In this document: positions 18,729 to 26,339 of the stretch, piece after piece | Layout: the number at the start of each line of letters is the position of its first letter | Position numbering within the stretch: position 1 is the first letter of the stretch | Assembly: GCA_016200325.1 (NCBI GenBank) | Contig: JACQEZ010000001.1 | Coordinates: 372,001-436,000, forward strand | Reading direction: 5' to 3' | Origin: Candidatus Manganitrophaceae bacterium | GTDB taxonomy: Bacteria > Nitrospirota > Nitrospiria > SBBL01 > Manganitrophaceae | DNA length: 64,000 nt | Position numbers and translations under genes: made by a program | The notes under the pieces: model-generated | What the model saw: the letters and a program-made list of their open reading frames with translations, nothing else | Told to the model about the DNA's origin: nothing | The model's database searches: none

Positions 18729-18789
18729 GAGCCCCGGCTCATGCGCACCGATAAGGCAGGCGTGATGGTGCGTCACGATTCCGGGGCTC
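18729..18789 (-). terminator. Nested hairpin downstream of CBS gene
   Basis: Outer arms GAGCCCCGG / CCGGGGCTC (9 bp, perfect) enclose inner arms CGCACC / GGTGCG. The structure lies 35 bases after the first CBS gene on the minus strand and is followed on that strand by CTCTTTCTTC. It is probably a terminator or another mRNA 3' structure. Confidence 0.5.
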
Positions 18790-18823
18790 CTCCTGATTAA
18801 AACAAATGAAGTGAATCGCCGAT

Positions 18824-19273
18824 TTACATCCACCAAACTTTGTCGGGGACCTGGGATTTCAGATAGCCGTAGAGCAGGTCTCGGCGCGCCACCATGCCGA
18901 CGAGCTTCCCCTCGCCGTCGACGACCGGAACGCGGATCAGATGTTTGTCTTCCAAGATCTTCATAACATCGTTCGCCTTCGCATCCGGGGAGACCGTCAC
19001 CGGCGGCTTGCTCATGATCTCCTCCGCGCTGATCTCATGAAGCGATTTTCCCTGTCGCATCGCCTTGAGCAGATCATATTCGCTGACAACCCCGATCGGG
19101 ATCATCTCGCCGCTGACGATCGGGACGCTTCCGAAATTGCCGGTGGTGAGCGCCGCGGCAATCGATTGTGCTTTGACGGACTTAGAGAAATGGATCACAT
19201 CTTGCTGCATGAACTGGGCGGCGGTCAGTGTGTTGAAATCGGTCTGCCCGACGAGGTAGTCGACACGTCTCAT
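18824..19273 (-). CDS. CBS-domain pair protein (copy 1)
   Basis: 149 residues made of two CBS motifs: FGSVPIV...IGVVSEYDLL and IRVPVVD..GKLVGMVARRDLL. CBS pairs bind adenosyl nucleotides and act as energy-state sensors. AAAGGAGG lies just before the ATG. A close paralogue of exactly the same length lies at 24382-24831; I count about 30 differences in 149 positions. No catalytic domain is attached and no partner gene is obvious. Confidence 0.9.
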   Translation of the reverse strand: MRRVDYLVGQTDFNTLTAAQFMQQDVIHFSKSVKAQSIAAALTTGNFGSVPIVSGEMIPIGVVSEYDLLKAMRQGKSLHEISAEEIMSKPPVTVSPDAKANDVMKILEDKHLIRVPVVDGEGKLVGMVARRDLLYGYLKSQVPDKVWWM

Positions 19274-19518
19274 ACTGTTTCCTCCTTTATAGACTGCGAT
19301 CGCAGCGTTCAGTTGTATCGTTCAAGAACCGGTTTGTTGACAGAAGATAAAGCTTGTTTGAGAATTTTCTGTTCTGCATTTATCTTCCCAGGGAAGATTC
19401 CCTAAACCGCAATTATGCCATAGAAGTGAAAAGATGGGTAGGTGACCGATTTTGGATTTTATAGCGTGCGGCCTTTAAGGAAGGAGGATAGAGGCACAGA
19501 GAAAATAGAGAGTGATCC

Positions 19519-20133
19519 TCATGCACGAGGTTTTGATCGGCGCTTCCAAAGCCAAATGAAGACGATGACCAAGAGGGCTCCCCCGCCGAGGAGGCCGGTG
19601 GCCCGGCCGACCCATTTTTCGGCGACATGCCAGCTCGCTCCCAAGAAGTAGCCGATAAGAAGAAAACCGGTTGACCAGCAAAGGGCGCCCAAGGCGTTGA
19701 AGAAGAGAAAGGAGGGATAGGGCATCCGGGAGGTCCCGGCAATGAAGGGGACCAGCGCCCGTAAGAATCCGATGAAACGGCCGAGAAAAATCGCTTTCCC
19801 TCCCTGATTCTGAAAGAACTGATCGACCCGAGCGAGTTTTTCGGCGTCGAGTCCGGCCCAGCCTCCGTAACGCAAAAGCCAATCGCGTCCCAGGGAGCGG
19901 CCGAGTTCATAGCCGATGCTGTCGCCGAGGATGGCACCGAGGGTAATAAGGGGGATGAGGTCGCCCAGATCGAGCGCCCCCTGGTTTGCCAAGAAGCCGC
20001 CGACCAGAACCAGGCTCTCTCCCGGGACCACGAGACCGAAAAAGGCGGAGCATTCGAGCATCGCTCCAAGAAAAATAATCAGGTAGCCCCAGTGTCCAAC
20101 GCGTCCGACAAAGCCGATCAGCCGCTCGACCAT
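19519..20133 (-). CDS. DedA-family membrane protein
   Basis: 204 residues. DedA signatures are present: FFGLVVPGESLVLVGGFLA near the N-terminus, GAILGDSIGYELGR, and FLGRFIGFLRALVPFIAGTSRMPY with the re-entrant loop and conserved Arg. Several transmembrane helices and a basic tail (KRRSKPRA) follow. DedA proteins act in membrane homeostasis; some members are undecaprenyl-phosphate or phospholipid flippases. The ATG at 20133 has AAGGGA upstream and is preferred to an earlier codon at 20184. Confidence 0.92.
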   Translation of the reverse strand: MVERLIGFVGRVGHWGYLIIFLGAMLECSAFFGLVVPGESLVLVGGFLANQGALDLGDLIPLITLGAILGDSIGYELGRSLGRDWLLRYGGWAGLDAEKLARVDQFFQNQGGKAIFLGRFIGFLRALVPFIAGTSRMPYPSFLFFNALGALCWSTGFLLIGYFLGASWHVAEKWVGRATGLLGGGALLVIVFIWLWKRRSKPRA

Positions 20134-20219
20134 GATTATTTCCCTTCGCAGGTGAATGAAAGAAACAACCCGCTTCGCTTCCATCGCAGCGGGTCATCGT
20201 CCGATAAGATCCGCTGCCG

Positions 20220-21665
20220 CTAGGGCGGGATCTCAAAGATTCGGACGTTGCCCGGCGTGAGCTGTATATTCCGGAGGGTCCAGCCGTCGAAGGCAGGATA
20301 AGACGAAGGGGTCCCATCCAAGGCATACTCTCTGGCGGCGGAGCCCTGCCTGGCCACGCGCAGGTTTACGGTCGGGCTGCCCCGTTTGTCCCAGACGAAA
20401 AGGAGCTGGCCTCCGTTCGGTCTGACAAATAGATGATGGTAGAACGCCTCCGTTTTTCCGGCGGTGATTTCGACCGTCACCTCCGGATCGGCCACCGTGA
20501 CAGGGTCGCGGCTCAGCCAGCCGATCAGCCGTTTTAATGTATAAAAAGCGAGCTTCTTGGTTCGATCGACGCGGGTGATGCCGAGAAAATGGTTCTCGCC
20601 CCCTCCGATCACCGGGCTCTCCGGGCGGAGGTCTTTGATCCGAAAGATGCCGAGCTGCTCCACACGGGGCGCGGCGATGAAGGTCGCCACGGCGCGGGCC
20701 CACCAGTTTGCTTGGTCTTGCTCGCTCTTGCCCGGCGTCGTGGCATACCCCGCCTCGTTGATCCAGATCGGCTTGCGCCGGCAATCACGGTCGATCGCCC
20801 GAACAAAAAGTTCATATTGCGCATCGAGATAATTTTCTACAACAACTTCGGGCGGCGTCCAGGTTTCCGGATAGGCATGGAGCGGCGCCACGGCGAAGCT
20901 GCCGGCGTTGGCGTGGGTGATGCAGAGCGCCTCAATCCATTCGACATCGGGATAGACGAGCCCGCCGAGCAGGACTTGGGCGGCCGGATTGGCCAATCGG
21001 ATCGCGGCGGCGCCCCGGAGGAGCAGTTGGTTGTACTCCGCCACCGTGCCGTCCCACCACTGCCGGACATTCTCCTCGTTGTAAATTTCATAGGAGAGGA
21101 GATTCGTGTGCCGTTTCATCGCAGAGGCGAGGGTATAGACGAAGCGGGACCAATCGTCGAGATTTTTCGGAGGGTCATTCCAGGCGGCATCGTCGCTTCC
21201 GCCTTGGGCGGCCCATTCGGGGGTGTAACCGAGGTAGGGACGGAGCCGAATCCGATATTTTGCTGCGAGGTCGGCAAACCGATGGAGCCAATCGAAATCG
21301 TATTGGCCGCGGGCCGGCTCGTAGTCATCCCACCCGAAACTTCCCCGCCAGGTATCGATGCCGAGCTCGTTCATTAATTCAAAATCTCGGGCGATGTCGT
21401 CGAGCGGCTCTCCCTTGTCGTAATCTTCAAGAAGGCTAAAAGAGATCCGCTTGGTGATCTCGCCCGGCGCCGGTTGGGTGGAGGAGGCCTCGGGGGGATG
21501 GCGGGGGAGGTTGCCCGGCTTGGACGCGGTTGAACAGGCGAGGCTGATGCAGACGAGGAGTCCGATGGCGACCTGCCGGATCGCTCGCCGGATTGTTCGC
21601 CGGATCGTTCGATAGAAGCGGTGCTGGGCGTCGCGACGAGTGGAAGAGGACGTGGGCGGCTCCAT
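20220..21665 (-). CDS. Clan-A glycoside hydrolase-like lipoprotein
   Basis: 481 residues. An Arg-rich N-terminus (residues 18-31, with short IRR repeats) precedes a hydrophobic segment ending in a lipobox-like LACS, so it is probably a lipoprotein. The body is a TIM-barrel hydrolase of the GH39/GH5 type: the acid/base Glu is probably in YEIYNEENVRQWW and the nucleophile Glu in WINEAGYAT, with LRPYLGYTPEWA and HAYPETW in between. The C-terminal part (about 390-481) is a beta-rich module. The substrate is unknown; a beta-linked cell-wall or exopolysaccharide is a fair guess. It is not next to the EPS locus. Confidence 0.8.
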   Translation of the reverse strand: MEPPTSSSTRRDAQHRFYRTIRRTIRRAIRQVAIGLLVCISLACSTASKPGNLPRHPPEASSTQPAPGEITKRISFSLLEDYDKGEPLDDIARDFELMNELGIDTWRGSFGWDDYEPARGQYDFDWLHRFADLAAKYRIRLRPYLGYTPEWAAQGGSDDAAWNDPPKNLDDWSRFVYTLASAMKRHTNLLSYEIYNEENVRQWWDGTVAEYNQLLLRGAAAIRLANPAAQVLLGGLVYPDVEWIEALCITHANAGSFAVAPLHAYPETWTPPEVVVENYLDAQYELFVRAIDRDCRRKPIWINEAGYATTPGKSEQDQANWWARAVATFIAAPRVEQLGIFRIKDLRPESPVIGGGENHFLGITRVDRTKKLAFYTLKRLIGWLSRDPVTVADPEVTVEITAGKTEAFYHHLFVRPNGGQLLFVWDKRGSPTVNLRVARQGSAAREYALDGTPSSYPAFDGWTLRNIQLTPGNVRIFEIPP

Positions 21666-21935
21666 GATTCACCGAGCGTGCGGTTCTGCGACACCGGTTA
21701 CAGTTGACGACGGCAGGAGAGACGATCGAAAAGATGAGACAGATCTCTGTTGAGACCATCATAGATCATTCGGAGCGCTTCGATCAAGGCAGGAGGCGGG
21801 CTGGGGAGATGTGCCATCGACGCGGTGAAGCGGTCGAGGTGTCCGATCCCGGATCGAGACGAAGGAAAATCGCAAGCAGGCCGACACCCGCAGGCTCTTT
21901 GCCTTGACGCCAGCCTAGGATCGTCCCTTCGGGAA

Positions 21936-22373
21936 TCAGCTTTCCAGCAAGAAGGTGACCGGTCCATCGTTCTGGAGCGAGACGACCATGTGGGCGCCGA
22001 AGCGGCCGGTCTCGACGGGGAGGCCGGAGGGGAGGAGGCGGTCGATAAAGGTTCGATAGAGCGATTCGGCGAGGGGAGGCTCCGCGGCGGGGGTAAAGCT
22101 GGGGCGGGTTCCTTTGGCGACGTCGGCGACGAGGGTGAATTGAGAGATGACGAGAAGAGCCCCTCGGACCTCCTCGATCGAGCGGTTCATCCGTCCTCTT
22201 TCGTCCTCGAAGATCCGGTAGCCGAGGAGCCGCTCCGCGAGCCGAACCGCCTGCGCGGTGGTATCCCCCTTTGCGATTCCGAGAAGGACGACGATGCCGG
22301 GGCCGATTCGACCAAGAACCTCCCGATCGACCGTGACCTCCGCCTGGATGACCCGTTGAAGGAGTGCCCGCAT
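21936..22373 (-). CDS. dtd: D-aminoacyl-tRNA deacylase
   Basis: 145 residues. Removes D-amino acids (and glycine mischarged on tRNA-Ala) from tRNA. Hallmarks are the MRALLQRV start, the SQFTL motif (here LLVISQFTLVADV), KGTRPSF and the C-terminal TGRFGAHMVVSLQNDGPVT, which carries the Gly-cisPro-like active-site region. The ATG at 22373 has GGAGAG upstream; a TTG two codons earlier is possible. Complete and of normal length. Confidence 0.95.
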   Translation of the reverse strand: MRALLQRVIQAEVTVDREVLGRIGPGIVVLLGIAKGDTTAQAVRLAERLLGYRIFEDERGRMNRSIEEVRGALLVISQFTLVADVAKGTRPSFTPAAEPPLAESLYRTFIDRLLPSGLPVETGRFGAHMVVSLQNDGPVTFLLES

Positions 22374-22429
22374 GGTCAAGATCTCTCCAGGGTGTCGGTC
22401 GGAAAACGAAGGTTTCCGGCGATCGGCGG

Positions 22430-23584
22430 TTAATCTCTGGCCTTCAACGGCTTTCCGCTGTTGGGCGGGGGCGCGGTCTGAAACCGATTCTCACCCGCCG
22501 CCTCCGCGTCGAGGGTGAGGAGAAAATCGGCCAGCCGGTTCAGGGCGGCATAGGTCAGCCGTTCTTTGAAATGTTTCGGCATGGCATCTTCAAAGCCGGG
22601 GACGATGAACCCGCCCGGATTGAGGATCGATTCGATCACATACTCTTTCGGCGTCGTTGCACGAACCCGCCCTTCCTTTAACGCCTGCTGATACGCCGGC
22701 GACTGGAGCCGCTGCGGCGCCGTCGTCTTCAGCATCAGCACCGGGCCGATCCTTCCGACCTGTGCAACCCGAACCCCGGGAATCTTGTGGCAGACGTAGC
22801 AGGCGAGCTTCTCGATGATCTCCTCCGGGCTCTCCTCGGCGAGGCCGACCTTAGATAGATCGGGGGGGGGCGGCGCAGAGGGGGCGGTGGTCTCCCGCAC
22901 ATCGCTCGACGTCAGCTTCTTCCCAAAATAACTTTCCCAATCTTCTCTGGCGGTGACCTTGGAGAGATCTCCGTTCGATCCGGTCTCCTGCAGATAGGCG
23001 ACGATCCCCACCATCTCATAATCGCTCAGCCCGACTTCGGGACGATTGATCACCGGCATGACGCTCACCGTATCGTCGGTCTCCGGCAGGCCGAACCCTT
23101 CCACCACATAGCAGCTGGGGCAGTAGATCGACTCAATTAAATATTCTCCGGCCGTCCGCGCGTGGGGCCGAATTCCGCTCTTCGGCTCGCCCGACTCGGC
23201 GTACTTCTTGGCGAACATTTGATACCGCGCTTCTTTGATCCGGTCGGCCGCCCGCGACATCACCCCAATCAGCTTCGGAAAGCGGGTCGGCCGCTGTCCT
23301 TCCAGGATGACATGACAGGCGGGGCACTGACCGCGGCCGACGAACTCCTGACTCGCGTCGACTTTGGATGGATGGCCGCCGAAGATGACCCGCTCTCCCG
23401 TTGCGACCAGCTTCTCCGGCGAAAAGGGATCGCGGCTCGCCGCTCTCGAGATCTCTGCGGCGGGTGGGCCGGACGAGACCGGCTTTTTCGCCCGCGATTT
23501 CGTTCCGAACTCCCGGAACAAGACCAACACCAGAAGGAGCAGTGCCCCCAAAATAAAATGTAAAATCGGTCCTCTTATCTTCAA
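22430..23584 (-). CDS. Membrane-anchored two-domain c-type cytochrome
   Basis: 384 residues. An N-terminal membrane helix (about 8-25) anchors two cytochrome c domains. The first has CPACH and the second CYVCH, the two canonical heme-binding motifs. Candidate axial Met residues are in VSVMPVINRP and EDAMPKHF. The first domain also has a CPSCY at the position where the second has a NPGGF turn; it lacks the heme His and is probably structural. The anchor and exported domains suggest periplasmic electron transfer between a quinol-oxidising complex and an oxidase. It lies 57 bases upstream of dtd on the same strand. No oxidase gene is nearby. Confidence 0.88.
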   Translation of the reverse strand: MKIRGPILHFILGALLLLVLVLFREFGTKSRAKKPVSSGPPAAEISRAASRDPFSPEKLVATGERVIFGGHPSKVDASQEFVGRGQCPACHVILEGQRPTRFPKLIGVMSRAADRIKEARYQMFAKKYAESGEPKSGIRPHARTAGEYLIESIYCPSCYVVEGFGLPETDDTVSVMPVINRPEVGLSDYEMVGIVAYLQETGSNGDLSKVTAREDWESYFGKKLTSSDVRETTAPSAPPPPDLSKVGLAEESPEEIIEKLACYVCHKIPGVRVAQVGRIGPVLMLKTTAPQRLQSPAYQQALKEGRVRATTPKEYVIESILNPGGFIVPGFEDAMPKHFKERLTYAALNRLADFLLTLDAEAAGENRFQTAPPPNSGKPLKARD

Positions 23585-23748
23585 TTTCTCTTCCTTCGGT
23601 TCAAACCATTATTTTAAGGAGGGTAAAAGGGTCGTCGGGAGGGTACCAGAAAGAGGGGGGGCGTTTCAAGCCCGCCCCTTTGTTGACAAGTCGGATCGAG
23701 GTTTGTACTATCAAACGGCAGTCCCCAGGAGGAAAGTGGGAGGAACGG

Positions 23749-24234
23749 ATGAAGGGTTCAATCGCCTTTTTTATTGTCCTGTTCGCCGGGTCGGCCTTTG
23801 CCGCCGCACTGCTCACGACGACCGATATAGAGCAGATCACCGGATTAAAAGAGGTTCATACCATCCCGCGCGGCGCGCCGCCGACGGCCCAGGCCGATCT
23901 GAACTTCGTCGATCAGAGGGGTGAGATGCTTTTAACGGTGAGCGTCGGCGCGTCGGCGCTCTATGACAAGGCGAAGCAGCCGAGAAAGGTCGACGTTGGC
24001 GGGCAGACGATGGAAATACCGAGTTACCATGCCGAAGTCAGGGGATTGGGGGATGAAGCGTTCGATGCGCCGCCGGGAAACATGCAGCGGGCATTGTATG
24101 TGCGCAAGGGGACGCGCTCCCTTGCCTTGACCCGTTTCATCGACCCCAAGACGAAGCAGCCGGCGCTCACGATGGATCAACTAAAAGCACTGGCGAGCAT
24201 TGTATTAGAGAGATTGTCGGATCATTCCGATTGA
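23749..24234 (+). CDS. Exported protein of unknown function
   Basis: 161 residues. It has a clear signal peptide (MKGSIAFFIVLFAGSAFAA). The mature part shows no motif I recognise; ITGLKEVHTIP near the start and AEVRGLGDEAFDAPP in the middle resemble small periplasmic proteins of unknown function. The ATG at 23749 has GGGAGGA upstream and is preferred to an earlier codon at 23680. It is divergent from the cytochrome gene. Confidence 0.75.
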   Translation: MKGSIAFFIVLFAGSAFAAALLTTTDIEQITGLKEVHTIPRGAPPTAQADLNFVDQRGEMLLTVSVGASALYDKAKQPRKVDVGGQTMEIPSYHAEVRGLGDEAFDAPPGNMQRALYVRKGTRSLALTRFIDPKTKQPALTMDQLKALASIVLERLSDHSD

Positions 24235-24328
24235 AATTTTCGCTCGGATAGCATTGCGCCGCCTGGCCGAGCACCGAAGGGATCCGGAAGAGAAAACTTT
24301 CAAACCGGTCCTTCGATGCAAGGCCCGC

Positions 24329-24362
24329 TTTGCTTGCTCCGAGCTTGTCCGGAGCAAGCAAA
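24329..24362. terminator. 13-bp perfect hairpin between convergent genes
   Basis: TTTGCTTGCTCCG and CGGAGCAAGCAAA flank an 8-base loop between the exported protein and the second CBS gene, which converge. A T-run is absent on both sides, so it is at best a weak bidirectional terminator. Confidence 0.55.
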
Positions 24363-24381
24363 CGGTTAGATGATGATGGAC

Positions 24382-24831
24382 TTACATCCACCAGACCTTG
24401 TCAGGCACCTGTGCCTGCAGATAGCCCTGGAGCAGGTCCCGGCGCGCCACCATGCCGACGAGTTTTCCCTCTTCATCGACCACCGGTACCCGAATGAGAT
24501 GTTTGTCTTCCAACATCTTTATGACATCATTGGCATCGGCGTTGGGTGAGATGGTGACCGGCGGTTTGTTCATGATCTCCTCCGCGGTGATATCGCTGAG
24601 GGGTGTTCCACCCCGTATCGCCTTGAGTAGATCATACTCGCTGACGATTCCGACCGGGATCATGTCGCTGTTCACGATCGGCACACTTCCGAAGTTGCCG
24701 GTGGTGAGCGCCGCGGCAATCGATTGCGCTTTGACTGATTTTGAAAAATAGACGACATCCTGTTGCATAAATTGTTCGGCGGTCAATGCGGTGAATTCGG
24801 TCTGACCGGTCAAAAAATCAACGCGTCTCAT
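24382..24831 (-). CDS. CBS-domain pair protein (copy 2)
   Basis: 149 residues, about 80% identical by eye to the CBS protein at 18824-19273, including the same MRRVD start and the same VPDKVWWM end. Substitutions cluster in the loops before each CBS motif (SDMIP, TPLSDI). The ATG at 24831 has GGAGGGCG upstream and aligns with the start of copy 1; a longer frame to 24861 has no support from the paralogue. Confidence 0.9.
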   Translation of the reverse strand: MRRVDFLTGQTEFTALTAEQFMQQDVVYFSKSVKAQSIAAALTTGNFGSVPIVNSDMIPVGIVSEYDLLKAIRGGTPLSDITAEEIMNKPPVTISPNADANDVIKMLEDKHLIRVPVVDEEGKLVGMVARRDLLQGYLQAQVPDKVWWM

Positions 24832-25145
24832 TTTTCGCCCTCCTATGTTTGGGGAGTGCAAGCTCCTGCCTTCCCCGATGATGCTTGAACCGATAGACAG
24901 TCAAGGACGATCTACTCGGTATATTTCTCTCTCTATAAACTAGAATGATTATGTCACGAAAGAAATGAATCGACCAGCTTTTAATGGGGGATCACCCATC
25001 AGAGTTACTTTTATTGAAAAGTAATCCTTTGGGATTATTAGGGTCCGGTACGGGGTAAATTCCGGAATTGGATGTCAGTGTTAGGCTTAAAGGAGAGACG
25101 ATCCGAGTTTATTTAAAGACAACAACCGAGAAGCCAGCTTGGTAT
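24832..25145. other. Intergenic region with no gene
   Basis: Nothing coding is supported here. It includes the probable promoter region of the second CBS gene and an AT-rich centre (about 24900-25030). No repeat or RNA structure was recognised. Confidence 0.4.
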
Positions 25146-25361
25146 CTATGGCTTTGAATCGATTTGGTTTGAGGGTGCCCGCCGACAACTGACGCAAAGA
25201 GGCGCTTCGGCTTTAAGGGCGCGCCACCCCTGAAACCAGCCGTGCAGATGTCGACTGCAGAGGAGCCGCCGGCAATGGCTGCAGACCCCGCCGCCGGTCG
25301 GCTCAAATTTCCGGTGGCATTGATTGCACTCCATGAGAATGAAGTTCGTCGTTATCGACAT
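25146..25361 (-). CDS. Small zinc-ribbon-like protein
   Basis: 71 residues. Cysteines occur in CNQC, CSHC, CVSC and a CSRHLH segment, the spacing expected for one or two zinc ribbons or treble clefs. No other domain is visible. The second ATG (MECNQC, at 25334) is an alternative start. No strong ribosome-binding site is seen for either, so expression is uncertain. Function unknown. Confidence 0.5.
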   Translation of the reverse strand: MSITTNFILMECNQCHRKFEPTGGGVCSHCRRLLCSRHLHGWFQGWRALKAEAPLCVSCRRAPSNQIDSKP

Positions 25362-25726
25362 TTCAAACTTGAATTCATCTTCAACCTCCAGATCGGCCTC
25401 ACTTTATGCGCAGCGAGTGAATTTCAGAAATCCGGAACGAACAAATCCTTCTATCTTATTTCGGGCTTATTTCGGGATCTCCGGACGGCACGCTCGGCGA
25501 AGCTGCCCTCGCTTAAGGCGTTCATCTCAGGGGGGTGATGTTACCCGTCTTTGGTAAATTTCGCAATTGTTTCTTGGATGTTGTAATGCAGGGGAGTTGA
25601 AAAGGATGGGTCATACTTCACCTCTGGAGAGGAAAAAATGAGAACGATTTTACGTCTGGACAGACGGGTGGCAGCTACATGAGGCATCCTTCTGCCGTAG
25701 AAGAGAATCATCGTCTATCTTGATCC
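25362..25726. other. Intergenic region with no supported gene
   Basis: Only short open frames with no recognisable content, coding bias or ribosome-binding site. I see no tRNA, repeat or clear terminator. Confidence 0.4.
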
Positions 25727-25963
25727 TTAACGCCCTTTGCCGAAGACTTCCAGCGCCAGCGGAATAGTGGTGATTGCGCCCACCAGCGTCAGCGTCCATC
25801 CAATCGCCTTTCGCTGGCTTTGATTGAATCTATCGGCGAGCAAAAGCCCGATTCCTGCACCGAGGAGCGCCCGTGTTCCGGCGATCAGTGCCATCTCCGG
25901 CAGGGTGACCGACGCTGTTCTGGTCATGCCGCCCCCTTTTATAATCGAAAGCATGCTTTTCAT
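25727..25963 (-). CDS. Small two-helix membrane protein
   Basis: 78 residues from the ATG at 25963, which has AGGAGG 5 bases upstream. It has two hydrophobic segments (about 25-42 and 52-70) around a basic loop (DRFNQSQRKA). It resembles small uncharacterised membrane proteins; no family assigned. It is divergent from the kinase gene. Confidence 0.65.
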   Translation of the reverse strand: MKSMLSIIKGGGMTRTASVTLPEMALIAGTRALLGAGIGLLLADRFNQSQRKAIGWTLTLVGAITTIPLALEVFGKGR

Positions 25964-26339
25964 AGGACCTCCTAATTTAAAGTTTTCTTCGGGGGTCAAC
26001 CCCCCGAAGATGAAAGTGTGATTTCTATTTTTATCTATTGTATATTGTTCCTCCTGTTCACAACAAGGGCCTAACTTACAGTGGGAAAATCTGTTTTGTG
26101 CCGGATGGCGGATTTCCGGTGAATACAGTCGAGAATGATACCGGGCGTCCTGGTAAGCGCTCCGAGATAGAATCTCAATCGTCGTCTTCTAAAGCAAAAT
26201 AATAGACAGAATCCCAAATGGGGGTTAAAATTTAGCGCGAGATCTTTTGTGATCGAGGGAACCGTTTCTCTCCGTCTCCATTTCTCATGTTCGCGCCAAA
26301 GTGCACTGCTTTTACATTTGGATATCGGGCGGGTGATCG
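25964..26339. other. Divergent promoter region
   Basis: Spacer between the small membrane protein and the kinase. It should hold both promoters, but I see no near-consensus -35/-10 pair. No gene is supported. Confidence 0.35.

Noticed and set aside
19413-20069. Second minus-strand ORF across the DedA gene
   Set aside because: It is out of frame with DedA on the same strand, Ser/Pro-rich, without family features; a shadow.
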